In this document: positions 18,937-28,623 of the stretch, piece after piece
Position numbering within the stretch: the first letter of the stretch is position 1
How the letters are laid out: every line of letters starts with the position of its first letter
Assembly: GCF_046365375.1 (NCBI RefSeq)
Contig: NZ_JBKEIT010000014.1
Coordinates: forward strand, 96,321-160,320
Source: Butyricimonas muris
GTDB taxonomy: Bacteria; Bacteroidota; Bacteroidia; Bacteroidales; Marinifilaceae
Direction of reading: 5' to 3'
DNA length: 64,000 nt
The notes under the pieces: generated by a model
What the model was told of the DNA's origin: nothing
Seen by the model: only the letters and a program-made list of their open reading frames with translations
The model's database searches: none
Made by a program: the position numbers and the translations under genes

Positions 18937-18958
18937 AACTTTATAGACTTTCGTCCGA

Positions 18959-20539
18959 TTATATCTTTATCTTTAATTTTTGTCCCGGTTTCAGGTTCTT
19001 CACCATCTTCTCGGAAAGCCCGTTCCATTTCATGATATCCCGGTTGGAAACACCCGGGTATTTTTTAGCTATACTCCACAAATTATCTCCCCGTCGAATC
19101 GTGTAATAAAAGAACTCTCCTTCAGCCAACGATTGGGTTTCCACTTCCGAGTTAGCGGCAACCCCCGCGTACCGGGTATTAACCTTTGACTGATAATGTG
19201 CCACTTTATCTTTAGGCACGTAAACCGTCAATTTCTGTCCTATATTAATACGGTCTTTTGTCATCCCGTTCCAATACTTCAAATCGGACAACCGTACGTT
19301 GAATCTCTCGGCAATCTTCCCGATAACATCCCCACTCTTCACAGTGTATATCAGTTTGGCTTTATTACTCGGGGCTGCATGAGCGTGAGCGTATTTCTTG
19401 AAACGGCTCTTCGGGTCGGCAGTACGGTCACTGTCATTAAAATAAGAATTACGGTTATAAGCAAAAATCGTATCCTGTTTGTCGATAAAATTCGCCACGT
19501 GATTATAAGGCATTCGCAAACTATAACTTTTCCCGAATCCGGCAGGTACAATATCCGAACGGTATTGTGGATTCAAATCCCGAATCTGCTCCACGGAAAC
19601 ATCCATCAACTTTGCCATTTGCTCAAAATGCAAGGCGTCGGAAATCATTATCGTGTCACACATGGTCGGCAACTCGTTCTCCAGAGGGAATATATTATGC
19701 TCCTTGTGATAATTAAACGTGTACATCGCCGCTATAAAAGCCGGCACGTATCCGCGAGTTTCCCTAGGCAAGTGGAAATAAATATCCCAATAATTCTTCT
19801 TGCTACCGGAACGGCGGATAGCCTTATTCACGTTGCCCGGTCCGCAATTGTAAGCGGCAATTACCAGAATCCAGTCCTCGTATATCTTGTACAAATCTTT
19901 CAAAAAACAAACAGCCGCCTCGGTCGACTTCACCGGGTCCCGACGCTCGTCAATAAAAGAATTGATTTCCAACTTGTACATCTTTCCAGTCCCGTACATG
20001 AATTGCCATAGTCCGCAAGCCCCTGCCCTTGAAAAAGCCCTCGGGTTCAAGGCACTCTCTATCACGGGCAAATATTTCAATTCTTGAGGTAACCCCTCCC
20101 GATCCAAAACTTCCTCGAAAATAGGAAAATAATAAGAACTCAAACCTAACATGGCACCCACTTGAGCCCTACGCCTCACGGTATAAAGTTCTATATAATT
20201 ACGCACGATATCATTATATGACAACTTAATCGCGGAATTCAAAGCATCCAACCGGTTCAAGTAAACCGAATCGGGAACAGCCGGACCGCTCTCGTACCCC
20301 ATAAGATAAACGGAATCCACGTAATTACCTTCCTCCAACCGTGTCACATACCATTTACCATACAAATCATCCAATCGCTCGATAAACGCTCCCGGGATAG
20401 AATCCACGAGTAAAACAGGAGCCGATAATTTCAATCGTGACGGCGGTTCAAGACGCACTTTCAATGAATCGCGATCACTTTCACCAAATACCGTGTTACA
20501 ACATAAAATAGCACATACCCACAAAAATAAACAACGCAT
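18959..20539 (-). CDS. mltD: Membrane-bound lytic murein transglycosylase D-like protein
   Basis: This enzyme cleaves the murein glycan strand to form 1,6-anhydro ends. A signal peptide (MRCLFLWVCAILCCNTVFG) is followed by an SLT lysozyme-like domain (about 120-290). The catalytic glutamate is in KYLPVIESALNPRA, and AGACGLWQFMYGTGKMY and AYNCGPGNVNKAIR are the other family blocks. Two LysM domains lie at the C-terminus (VKSGDVIGKIAERFNV and IRRGDNLWSIAKKYPGV), which bind peptidoglycan. At 526 residues it has normal length. It is the last gene of the parA-parB-DUF5683-mltD block before SusCD locus 1. Confidence 0.93.
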   Translation of the reverse strand: MRCLFLWVCAILCCNTVFGESDRDSLKVRLEPPSRLKLSAPVLLVDSIPGAFIERLDDLYGKWYVTRLEEGNYVDSVYLMGYESGPAVPDSVYLNRLDALNSAIKLSYNDIVRNYIELYTVRRRAQVGAMLGLSSYYFPIFEEVLDREGLPQELKYLPVIESALNPRAFSRAGACGLWQFMYGTGKMYKLEINSFIDERRDPVKSTEAAVCFLKDLYKIYEDWILVIAAYNCGPGNVNKAIRRSGSKKNYWDIYFHLPRETRGYVPAFIAAMYTFNYHKEHNIFPLENELPTMCDTIMISDALHFEQMAKLMDVSVEQIRDLNPQYRSDIVPAGFGKSYSLRMPYNHVANFIDKQDTIFAYNRNSYFNDSDRTADPKSRFKKYAHAHAAPSNKAKLIYTVKSGDVIGKIAERFNVRLSDLKYWNGMTKDRINIGQKLTVYVPKDKVAHYQSKVNTRYAGVAANSEVETQSLAEGEFFYYTIRRGDNLWSIAKKYPGVSNRDIMKWNGLSEKMVKNLKPGQKLKIKI

Positions 20540-20549
20540 GTTTTTTCCT

Positions 20550-21263
20550 TTAAAAATTAAATGTTAGTGTTAATCCCACGGTACCCCCGCTGACAGGCGA
20601 GAATCCGGTAGAAGGTCGGACATTAAAAGATATATCATCATTTACCTCGAAATCATAGAAATGCGCGAATACCGTCGCATCAATAATCTGAATCAGATAT
20701 ATACCTCCCGAAACGATATATAGCAAATCCCGATTTCGTTTATAATTATCTTTCTTCGTTTTCAACTGTTCCTGCAAACGCTTCCGCTGACTGGAATTAA
20801 ATGCCTCTGCCGTGCTACCGGGCCTCATTAATTTATCCCAACTGGCGTTCGCCGGATAGGGTGTTTCAGGATCTTTCTCCAGAGCATTCAAGTAATCCGT
20901 GTAATCCACGAAAGCATTCCGGTACTTTTTAAAATACTTCATGTTCCACGACAAACCGTAAACAGTAGCTCCAATACCCCCGTACAAGATTGGCACTTTC
21001 CACCACTGACCGTTATACACCTGAGCCGAACCCGGGAGTATCATTGCCATAATGGTTGCCTTCTTGGGAGAATGTGGCTTCTTATCTTCCTTCAACGAGG
21101 ATTTTAAAATCTCCGTTCCCTCGAATGATAAAGAATCCGTCTGAACAATCGTATCTCGCGAAGTTGCAGGAAACTCCACGCGATAATACTCCGACGCTTT
21201 TATTCCCGTACCAATCAGCAAAACCGGGATGATCAAAACTATGTTCTTTAAAATCCTTCTCAC
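20550..21263 (-). CDS. DUF5683 domain membrane protein
   Basis: I recognise this 237-residue protein as the DUF5683 type that sits between parB and mltD in Bacteroidota; no function is established. A signal peptide (VLLIGTGIKASEYYRV) is followed, near residue 65, by PHSPKKATIMAMILPGSAQV, a glycine- and asparagine-containing segment NGQWWKVPILYGGIGA, a charged linker and a second hydrophobic helix (YIVSGGIYLIQIIDATVFAH). It ends in a beta-rich tail TVGLTLTFNF that could insert in the outer membrane. It lies 8 bases from parB, and mltD starts 10 bases further on, so cotranscription is certain. Confidence 0.8.
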   Translation of the reverse strand: MRRILKNIVLIIPVLLIGTGIKASEYYRVEFPATSRDTIVQTDSLSFEGTEILKSSLKEDKKPHSPKKATIMAMILPGSAQVYNGQWWKVPILYGGIGATVYGLSWNMKYFKKYRNAFVDYTDYLNALEKDPETPYPANASWDKLMRPGSTAEAFNSSQRKRLQEQLKTKKDNYKRNRDLLYIVSGGIYLIQIIDATVFAHFYDFEVNDDISFNVRPSTGFSPVSGGTVGLTLTFNF

Positions 21264-21271
21264 TACAAATT

Positions 21272-22162
21272 CTATTTCTTATCCATCTTATCCAGTAACT
21301 CCACGATACGTTCCAGTTCGCTGTCGGACTTAAAAGATATAACTATTTTTCCCCGCCCTTTCTCGTTACGTTTCAAATCCACCTTCGTGTCAAAATAACG
21401 TGCCAAATGAGATTGCAACGCCATATAGTCGCCTATCGGTTCACGCTTCCGTTCAACCTTTTTCTCTTTCGCTTCCTCCGGTTGCATCAGTTCCCGAACA
21501 ATCTCTTCCACCTTCCGGACGGAAAAATCATATTTCAGGATTTGCTCGAAAATCATATTTTGCGTTTCCGGGTCCTCGATATTAATAATGGCACGGGCAT
21601 GTCCCATGCTGATCTTCCGGTCTTTAATAGCCAACTGTATCGGGGCAGGAAGTCTCAACAAACGCAAGTAATTGGAAATTGTAGTTCTCTTTTTACCCAC
21701 GCGCTCGCTCAAGGCGTCTTGTGTCAAATTGCACTCGTCAATCAAACGCTGGTATGAAATAGCTATCTCGATAGCATTCAAATCCTCGCGTTGGATATTC
21801 TCTATCAACGCCAATTCCAACATCGACTCCTCTTCCACTTTCCGGATATACGCGGGGATAGTTTCCAACCCCGCTAATTTGGAAGCCCGGAAACGACGTT
21901 CTCCGGCAACAATTTCATATTTCCCTTCCTCGACCTCTCTCACGGTGATCGGTTGCACGATGCCGATAGCTTTTATAGAAGCGGCAAGCTCCTGTAAAGC
22001 CTCTTCATCAAAAATAGTTCTCGGCTGGTTCGGGTTCGGACGGATATCACTCAGTCTCAACTCTTCCTGTAAAGCAGAAGAACCGCCCCTCGGTTTAGCC
22101 TCCTCGGCAGCATCCTGCAACAACGCACCCAATCCCTTACCTAATGCACTCTTTTTCGCCAT
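21272..22162 (-). CDS. parB: Chromosome partitioning protein ParB (Spo0J)
   Basis: ParB binds parS sites and, as a CTP-dependent clamp, loads on the origin region for segregation. The N-terminal MAKKSALGKGLGALL box is the contact to ParA. Then come RPNPNQPRTIF, GERRFRASKLAG (the CTP-binding arginine patch), the helix-turn-helix LTQDALSERVGKKRTTISNYL and a C-terminal dimerisation part. I use ATG 22162; the longer reading to 22210 is translation of an AT-rich repeat. It has 296 residues, follows parA by about 100 bases, and shares its transcript. Confidence 0.97.
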   Translation of the reverse strand: MAKKSALGKGLGALLQDAAEEAKPRGGSSALQEELRLSDIRPNPNQPRTIFDEEALQELAASIKAIGIVQPITVREVEEGKYEIVAGERRFRASKLAGLETIPAYIRKVEEESMLELALIENIQREDLNAIEIAISYQRLIDECNLTQDALSERVGKKRTTISNYLRLLRLPAPIQLAIKDRKISMGHARAIINIEDPETQNMIFEQILKYDFSVRKVEEIVRELMQPEEAKEKKVERKREPIGDYMALQSHLARYFDTKVDLKRNEKGRGKIVISFKSDSELERIVELLDKMDKK

Positions 22163-22256
22163 AACCTTTATAATTTTAGATTTATGATTTATGATTTTAG
22201 ATTCATTCATTATCTCGCATTTTCAATCATAAATCGCAAATCATAAATCATCAATC
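22163..22256. repeat. AATCATAAATC-type AT-rich intergenic tract
   Basis: The gap between parA and parB consists almost wholly of variants of ATTTATGATTTTAGATT on one side and AATCATAAATCGCAAATC on the other. The two orientations face each other, so the transcript could form a weak AU hairpin. Confidence 0.7.
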
Positions 22257-22258
22257 TC

Positions 22259-23029
22259 TTAGTTTTTTTTATTCTTTTCCAGTAACTCGTTTGCCAAACT
22301 CAGGTAATTTACCGACCCGCGACATTCTGCATCGTACAGGATGACAGGCTGCCCGTAACTCGGGGCCTCGGCAAGCTTCACGTTCTGTTGAATCAAGGTC
22401 TCGAACACCATATCTTCAAAATGCTTTCTTACCTCTGCCACCACTTGATTGGACAAACGCACGCGACCGTCATACATGGTCAGCACGAATCCCTCGATTT
22501 CCAAAGCCGTGTTCAAACGTTTCTGGATAATCTTGATCGTGTTCAACAATTTACCCAACCCTTCCAACGCGAAATATTGACATTGCACCGGAATCATCAC
22601 GGAATTAGCCGCCGCTAAAGAATTGACAGTCAACAATCCCAAAGAAGGAGAACAGTCTATTAATATATAATCATACTGATCTTTTATCCCGGCAAGCATC
22701 TTCGCCATAACGCTCTCTTTCTCGTCGAAATTCAGCATCTCCAATTCGGCACCGACCAAATCAATATTTGACGGTAATAAAAATAAATTCTCGATATCTG
22801 TTTTTAGAACGGCTTCCTTCGGGTCCAACCCGTCAACCAGACACTCGTAAATGGTCGCCTTCAGTTCTTTCAAATCATACCCAACACCCGTTGTCGCGTT
22901 TCCTTGAGGGTCTGCATCTACCAACAAAACTTTCTGTTCCAAGACAGCCAAACTAGCTGCCAGATTCACAGACGTCGTTGTCTTTCCCACCCCTCCTTTT
23001 TGATTCGCGATAGCTATTATTTTGGACAT
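22259..23029 (-). CDS. parA: Chromosome partitioning ATPase ParA (Soj)
   Basis: This is a deviant Walker-A ATPase that, with ParB, moves the replication origin. The motif ANQKGGVGKTTTSVNLAASL is at the N-terminus, with DADPQGNATTG and YDYILIDCSPSLGLLTVNSL following. Further family blocks are PVQCQYFALEGLGKLL and the terminal AEAPSYGQPVILYD. The start is ATG 23029 (MSKIIAIANQ); a GTG three codons upstream is less likely. It has 256 residues, the usual chromosomal Soj size. It heads the minus-strand operon parA-parB-DUF5683-mltD, which suggests the replication origin may be within tens of kb. Confidence 0.97.
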   Translation of the reverse strand: MSKIIAIANQKGGVGKTTTSVNLAASLAVLEQKVLLVDADPQGNATTGVGYDLKELKATIYECLVDGLDPKEAVLKTDIENLFLLPSNIDLVGAELEMLNFDEKESVMAKMLAGIKDQYDYILIDCSPSLGLLTVNSLAAANSVMIPVQCQYFALEGLGKLLNTIKIIQKRLNTALEIEGFVLTMYDGRVRLSNQVVAEVRKHFEDMVFETLIQQNVKLAEAPSYGQPVILYDAECRGSVNYLSLANELLEKNKKN

Positions 23030-23173
23030 AAAATTCACTTTTTACGATTATGTGGTAAAAATACAATTAAAAAGAATACACACCCCTTTTTTCGTCAATT
23101 TTTTAATAACAACGGGCGCTTTTTTACTAACATTAATTACCTTTACACCGAGAATTAAAGACGAAGAGGGAAA

Positions 23174-23890
23174 ATGAGAAATACCACGGAAGAAATTATA
23201 AATGAAATAAATAAATACCGGGATGAAGAGAAAGCAGCTTTCCTGCCTCGTTTCTTCAAAACGGGAAAAGGGCAATACGGGGAAGGCGATCAATTTATCG
23301 GGGTTGTCGTGCCCAACGTCCGCATCGTGGCGAAAAAGTACATGGACACAGATCACGATACACTCCGGGAACTACTGGCATCCCCCGTGCACGAGTATCG
23401 TTTGGCGGCTCTCCTGATATTGACTTATTATTACGCGAAACATAAAGACGATGCATCCAGAAAAGCGTGCGTCGACTTCTATTTAAGCCAAGTCGATGCC
23501 ATCAACAACTGGGACCTCGTTGATTTGAGTTGTTACAAAATATTGGGACACTGGCTGCACAACAAAGACAAACAGCTCCTGTACGATTGGGCGCACACCG
23601 ACCACCTCTGGAAACAACGCATTGCCATGATATCATGCATGCACTTCGTGAAACACGGTGAATTCAAAGACGCACTGGCTATCGCCGACATTCTCCAACA
23701 CCATTCTCACGATCTCATTCACAAGGCGGTCGGGTGGATATTACGGGAAACAGGCAAGGAAAACGAACAACTATTGACGGATTACCTTATTCCCCGCTAC
23801 AAGAGGATGCCCCGCACCATGTTGCGCTACGCCATCGAACGTTTTGAAGAACCCAAGCGCAAAGCCTTTCTCCTAGGGGAATACAAATGA
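23174..23890 (+). CDS. DNA alkylation repair protein, AlkD-like
   Basis: This is a predicted DNA glycosylase of the HEAT-repeat family that removes alkylated bases. The protein is all-helical with repeats. Family blocks are FFKTGKGQYGEGDQFIGVVV, VPNVRIVAKKY, INNWDLVDLSCYKILGHWL, LWKQRIAMIS and KAVGWILRETGK, and the end reads MPRTMLRYAIERFEE. The aspartate and tryptophans in NNWDLVD are those expected at the lesion-binding face. It has 238 residues, normal for the family. It is divergent from parA and followed after 51 bases by the ABC-F gene. A TACCTTTA box in front of the start may be its -7 region. Confidence 0.92.
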   Translation: MRNTTEEIINEINKYRDEEKAAFLPRFFKTGKGQYGEGDQFIGVVVPNVRIVAKKYMDTDHDTLRELLASPVHEYRLAALLILTYYYAKHKDDASRKACVDFYLSQVDAINNWDLVDLSCYKILGHWLHNKDKQLLYDWAHTDHLWKQRIAMISCMHFVKHGEFKDALAIADILQHHSHDLIHKAVGWILRETGKENEQLLTDYLIPRYKRMPRTMLRYAIERFEEPKRKAFLLGEYK

Positions 23891-23941
23891 CAATCTCATT
23901 TTCAATCTTAAATCTAAAATCATTAAATCTAAAATTAATTC
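23891..23941. repeat. AATCTAAAATC-type AT-rich intergenic tract
   Basis: The whole gap before the ABC-F gene is made of CTTAAATCTAAAATCATT-like units, the same family as at 3361-3478. Confidence 0.65.
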
Positions 23942-25810
23942 ATGGTTAGTTTTTTACAAGTTGATAGTCTGAGTAAACGTTTCGGAGAACATCTATTATT
24001 TGAAAATATAACGTTTAGTATTGCCCAAAATCAAAAAGTTGCCCTAATCGCTAAAAACGGTATGGGTAAATCCACCTTGTTACGCATCATCTTCGGTCAG
24101 GAAACCCCGGACACGGGTACGGTTATTTTTAGGAATGATGTTTCACTCGGATTCTTGGAGCAAGATCCCGAATTAAATCCCGAGAATTATGTTTTCGAGG
24201 AAGTTTTCAACACGGAAAATACCACGCTAAAACTGATCAAAGCATACGAACAAGCTGTAAAAGATAACGACACATCAATACTGGAAGAATTAATTCCACA
24301 AATGGATGCTTTACAGGCATGGGATTATGACTCCCAGATCAAACAAATATTATCGGAATTAAAAGTTGACAAATACACCCAACGCATCAAGGAACTTTCC
24401 GGCGGACAAAAGAAAAGAGTCGGTCTGGCAAAAGTACTGATAAGCAACCCGGACTTCTTGATTCTGGACGAGCCCACCAACCATCTGGACGTGGAGATGA
24501 CCGAATGGTTGGAAGACTATCTGGATAAGACCAAAGCCACCCTTCTCATGGTAACGCACGACCGTTATTTTCTGGATAGAGTGTGTGACAAAATTGTCGA
24601 GATTGATGATTTCGGTATCTTCTCGTATGACGGCAACTACTCGTACTACCTCGAAAAAAGAGAAGAACGCATTGAAGCCCGCAACGCGTCAATCGACAAA
24701 GCCAAGAACCTTCTGCGCACCGAACAGGAATGGATGCGCCGTATGCCGCAAGCAAGAAGCCACAAGGCAAAATACAGAATCGACAATTTCTATAAAATCA
24801 AAGAAGTCGCCTCGCAGAACATCTCCGAACAACAATTGGAACTGGACATCAAGGGGCAACGGCTAGGCAAGAAAATTCTGGAACTGGAACACGTCAATAA
24901 AAGCTACGGGAACCTAAGCGTACTGAAAGATTTCACGTACAAATTCGTGCGGGGTGAAAAAATCGGTATTATCGGTAGAAACGGCGTCGGGAAATCCACG
25001 TTCCTCGACATCATAACCCGCCAGATAGAACCGGACAGCGGAACCATCGAGATCGGGGAAACCGTGGTCTACGGGTATTACAAACAAGCGGGTATTACCT
25101 TTAAAGAAGACGATCGCCCTATTGACATCGTCAAAAACATATCCGAGAAAATTGACCTCGGCAACGGACGTATCATGTCAGCCTCCCAATTCCTCGAATA
25201 TTTCCTGTTCCCGGACAAACTGCAATATTCACTCGTTGCCAAGCTCAGCGGGGGTGAACGCAGGCGGTTATACCTTTTGACCGTGCTTATGAGTAACCCG
25301 AACTTCTTGATTCTGGACGAGCCTACCAACGACCTCGACATCATGACCTTGAACGTGTTGGAAGAATATTTGCAATCATTCCAAGGCTGCCTGATCATCG
25401 TGTCGCACGACCGATTCTTTACCGACAAAGTGGTTGACCGGGTATTCGCTTTCGAGGGTGACGGTGTCGTGAAAGACTTCCCCGGGAATTATACCCAATA
25501 TAAAAACAAAAAAGAAGAAGAAGAACTCCTTCGCAAACAAGCCGAAAAGAAAATCCCCGCCGCCCCCAAGCCCGTTCGGGAAAAAGAAAAAGTACGTAAA
25601 CTGACCTTCAAGGAAAGGCAAGAAATGCAACAACTGGAAACCGATATGGAAAACTTGAACGCCGAGAAATCCAAACTGGAAGATGCTTTAAATTCCGGTA
25701 CGCTAGGTGCGGATGAACTGGTCAAATCCTCCCAACGCATCGCCGAAATTATTGATATTCTTGACGAAAAAGAAATGCGCTGGCTGGAATTGAGCGAAAT
25801 TGAATCGTAA
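23942..25810 (+). CDS. uup: ABC-F family ATPase, Uup-like
   Basis: This is a soluble protein with two ABC domains and no membrane part; family members act on the ribosome or, for Uup, in DNA branch metabolism. First domain: Walker A AKNGMGKSTLLR, signature LSGGQKKRVGLAKVL, Walker B NPDFLILDEPTNHLD. Second domain: GRNGVGKSTFLD, LSGGERRRLYLLTVL and NFLILDEPTNDLD. A charged linker with DKAKNLLRTEQEWMRR joins them. The C-terminal 90 residues are a coiled coil (RKLTFKERQEMQQLETDMEN), typical of Uup. At 622 residues it is full length. A strong terminator follows. Confidence 0.92.
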   Translation: MVSFLQVDSLSKRFGEHLLFENITFSIAQNQKVALIAKNGMGKSTLLRIIFGQETPDTGTVIFRNDVSLGFLEQDPELNPENYVFEEVFNTENTTLKLIKAYEQAVKDNDTSILEELIPQMDALQAWDYDSQIKQILSELKVDKYTQRIKELSGGQKKRVGLAKVLISNPDFLILDEPTNHLDVEMTEWLEDYLDKTKATLLMVTHDRYFLDRVCDKIVEIDDFGIFSYDGNYSYYLEKREERIEARNASIDKAKNLLRTEQEWMRRMPQARSHKAKYRIDNFYKIKEVASQNISEQQLELDIKGQRLGKKILELEHVNKSYGNLSVLKDFTYKFVRGEKIGIIGRNGVGKSTFLDIITRQIEPDSGTIEIGETVVYGYYKQAGITFKEDDRPIDIVKNISEKIDLGNGRIMSASQFLEYFLFPDKLQYSLVAKLSGGERRRLYLLTVLMSNPNFLILDEPTNDLDIMTLNVLEEYLQSFQGCLIIVSHDRFFTDKVVDRVFAFEGDGVVKDFPGNYTQYKNKKEEEELLRKQAEKKIPAAPKPVREKEKVRKLTFKERQEMQQLETDMENLNAEKSKLEDALNSGTLGADELVKSSQRIAEIIDILDEKEMRWLELSEIES

Positions 25811-25827
25811 ATGTTTTCCCAATAGCT

Positions 25828-25864
25828 AAAAAAGGCTGTTCATTTTATTTTGAACAGCCTTTTT
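25828..25864. terminator. Bidirectional intrinsic terminator
   Basis: AAAAAGGCTGTTCA pairs with TGAACAGCCTTTTT around a short AT loop, between the convergent uup and zinc-metalloprotease genes. T-runs are present on both strands. Confidence 0.92.
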
Positions 25865-25880
25865 GTTTCCATGATTAAAA

Positions 25881-28541
25881 CTATTTACTAACTTGCTTAA
25901 CAGCCTCCGCCATAGATATCAAACTTTCATAGTGTACTCTATCATCGCGATTAGCAGCCCCCACTTTACTCTTCAATAAAGTAACTACCCGCTTCAACAT
26001 CGCTTGATTGTAACCGAAAGTTTCATCAATCACACCTATTTCCACCTCTTCCTGGAAAGGACTGGCAGCCTGCCCGAACTGAACAGGTAACAATTGCCTA
26101 GCTACAGTTCCCAATCCACTCTCTTGTTCCATTTCCTGTAAATGACGATACATCTCATCCATGAAACTTTTGGAGAATAAATTGTATGCCATCATCTCCT
26201 CTAAAGAAGGATGTAAACTTTTAATTGCCCGCGTATTCTTAATATAGTCAGTGCAGGTAACACCCATTCTATTAAAAATATTCTTCTGCAACAATTTTTC
26301 CTCTTGATTCAATTTCTTTCCTTGTATAGTCGGAGCGAAAACACCGGCATACAAATCATCGTAATAATCGCCAATCGTGTAAAGATTCTTATCTTGTGAA
26401 ACATGAGAAGAGAGAAGAACCATCGCCCTTTTGCTTTCAATCACCTTGCTCACGGCAGCAATAATCTTTGCAGACGGGTACACGGCTAACTTTGTTTTAT
26501 TAATCAATTCCGGACGATCGATCCACGAGCTGTTTCTCAACTCTTTCAACACCCATGCCAACGCTTCTTTTTGTTTTGCGCGTGCTACCGATTTCACGGC
26601 TTCACCGGCTGTTCCGTCTTTCACTTGCGACAAGTAAATACCACCTACCTGATACAACGCGTTCAACAAGTAACGCATGTATTGCTCTTGAATTCCAGAA
26701 TAAAGTTGCATCCGGTGAGAGAAATCCGGGTCATCTGAAATCCACTCGTTCAAGTGGTTCAAGATATACTTCAAGTTCTTTATCCCGTAGGTTCCTGCCT
26801 TTACGGGATCATCACCTAAATCTTCCTCCAACGCACTCGGGTCTATACGGAAAGCCAACTGTTGACGCCCGTAACGATAGCGAGGATCTCCGGCTTTCTC
26901 GTCAATCCATTTCTCGGCGATTTTAGATTCCTCCCACATATCCTTGGCTTCCGGAACAGGAGAATACAACCATTTAATCACGTAATAATCATACACGCCA
27001 AGATCAGGAGGAGTCAACTTCACCCCTTTATCTCCCGGTTGCGCTACATAATTGAAACGAGCGTAGTCCATGATAGAAGGAGTAGTCCCGTATTTTTGAG
27101 TGAAAGAAACGGAACGCAAAGAATCCACCGGAACGGAAGCCGAAGCAGACATGTTATGCAACATACCTAAGGTATGACCTATCTCGTGCGTGATAACATA
27201 CGTGAGCGATTCATCAAAAACATCTTTCGGCATCTTAACGGCACGCACACGAGGATCTACTTGTGCCGTCTGAACGAAACGCCAGTTATTAATCAACTGA
27301 ACAACATTATTATAAACAATCACCGAAGCGTTAATAATCTCCCCGGTAGTCGGGTCCACCCAAGACGGTCCCATGGCATTTGCCTCCGCGTTAGGACAAT
27401 AACGGATACAAGAATATTTCAAGTTATCGGGATCAAAATTCGGGTCATCCTTCGGGAAATCCTTTGCCACCATCACGTTCTTGAAGCCGATTTTCTCGAA
27501 AGCTTTATTCCAATTCAAAACAGCCGCTTTAATCGGACCTCTCCACTCGTCCGGGAATGCGTCATCCACGTACCACACGATCGGTTTCACGGGTTCTACA
27601 AGCTCTCCGCGCTTCCACGCTTCCATGTCTTTCGGTTCTACCCTCCAGCGATTAGCCAAAACATAAGTATCGAAACCGTCTTTTTCTTGGGATATCTTCC
27701 GGATAGGGAACTGCATTCTTGCGCTCGCCGAATTCAACGAGTAAAAAATTCCAACACGGGAATCCTGCACACGAGGGCGCATTTTAGAATCCGGCAACAA
27801 AAGAAAAGTAATCACGGAACGAGTCGACACCTGTCCTAAAGGTATAGATCCGAACAACGTCATATATTGAGCCTCCACAGGCTGAGCCACTTCCAACGAT
27901 GCGTTATCTTCAAACGCTTTCACGCCTTCAAAAGTAAATTTACTTGAAACCGGAGAAGAAGTGAGCAATCCGCCACTAACTTTCGGGGCAAGCTCCTTAC
28001 TATCTTTTATAAATGAAGTCACTTCAATCACCACGGCAGAACTATCCGCATTATACGAGTGAACGGAGAACGATTTTGCCGGAATATCGATATAACTTTT
28101 CTCCATGGCTTTCTTCACCCACTCTTTATCCTCTCCCATCGTGGCAGCCAAATTAGGCTTGTTGAACACGATAGACGAATCTTTCTTCACCACGCGATAA
28201 AGAACAGGCTCATTGTATTTATACCCCACGTTAAGCAACAATGGTTCAGAGGTGGCAGACAATGTTCCTCCCACTAATATATCACGCCCCATGTACTTCA
28301 ACGGGTATTCCAAATAAATCTTCTGATCTATTTTATGAATGGTCAAGAAATCACCTTTCGCGGTAACGATTCCCGGACTTTCCATCAACTTTTCGTACTT
28401 ACTTTTCCTCTTAACAGGCTCTTTCACCTCTTCGGTTGACGCTTTTTTCTTCTTCTTTTTGAACAATTCCCCTGCATAACTCTCTCCGGTTGCAAGCACA
28501 AGCAAAGCCAACAACAATAAAAATGAAGACAATCTTCTCAT
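25881..28541 (-). CDS. Large secreted zinc metalloprotease (DUF5117/DUF5118 type)
   Basis: This is a predicted extracytoplasmic metzincin-like protease. The signal peptide is MRRLSSFLLLLALLVLATG from the ATG at 28541; the ATG eight codons upstream only adds MFNLKLLK. A lysine-rich stretch follows, then a beta-rich half (DUF5118/5117-like). The catalytic site is THEIGHTLGMLHNMSAS, the extended HExxHxxGxxH motif with three zinc-binding histidines. The C-terminal 350 residues are helical. At 886 residues it is normal for the family. It is the last gene of SusCD locus 2, 82 bases beyond the TlpA-like gene. It has no counterpart in locus 1. Processing of a peptide substrate for the locus is inferred. 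Confidence 0.88.
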   Translation of the reverse strand: MRRLSSFLLLLALLVLATGESYAGELFKKKKKKASTEEVKEPVKRKSKYEKLMESPGIVTAKGDFLTIHKIDQKIYLEYPLKYMGRDILVGGTLSATSEPLLLNVGYKYNEPVLYRVVKKDSSIVFNKPNLAATMGEDKEWVKKAMEKSYIDIPAKSFSVHSYNADSSAVVIEVTSFIKDSKELAPKVSGGLLTSSPVSSKFTFEGVKAFEDNASLEVAQPVEAQYMTLFGSIPLGQVSTRSVITFLLLPDSKMRPRVQDSRVGIFYSLNSASARMQFPIRKISQEKDGFDTYVLANRWRVEPKDMEAWKRGELVEPVKPIVWYVDDAFPDEWRGPIKAAVLNWNKAFEKIGFKNVMVAKDFPKDDPNFDPDNLKYSCIRYCPNAEANAMGPSWVDPTTGEIINASVIVYNNVVQLINNWRFVQTAQVDPRVRAVKMPKDVFDESLTYVITHEIGHTLGMLHNMSASASVPVDSLRSVSFTQKYGTTPSIMDYARFNYVAQPGDKGVKLTPPDLGVYDYYVIKWLYSPVPEAKDMWEESKIAEKWIDEKAGDPRYRYGRQQLAFRIDPSALEEDLGDDPVKAGTYGIKNLKYILNHLNEWISDDPDFSHRMQLYSGIQEQYMRYLLNALYQVGGIYLSQVKDGTAGEAVKSVARAKQKEALAWVLKELRNSSWIDRPELINKTKLAVYPSAKIIAAVSKVIESKRAMVLLSSHVSQDKNLYTIGDYYDDLYAGVFAPTIQGKKLNQEEKLLQKNIFNRMGVTCTDYIKNTRAIKSLHPSLEEMMAYNLFSKSFMDEMYRHLQEMEQESGLGTVARQLLPVQFGQAASPFQEEVEIGVIDETFGYNQAMLKRVVTLLKSKVGAANRDDRVHYESLISMAEAVKQVSK

Positions 28542-28623
28542 TTTTAATAATTTTAAATTAAACATTATGATTACATAAAATACAAACTTCCATACTTCAA
28601 GACGCTATAAACAATCATCGCTT

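Noticed and set aside
19196..20011. Open frame of 271 codons opposite mltD
   Set aside because: It is antisense to an intact, motif-bearing gene and results from its codon usage.
27174..27839. Open frame of 221 codons opposite the zinc metalloprotease
   Set aside because: Antisense shadow; the minus-strand gene shows the complete HExxHxxGxxH site and signal peptide.
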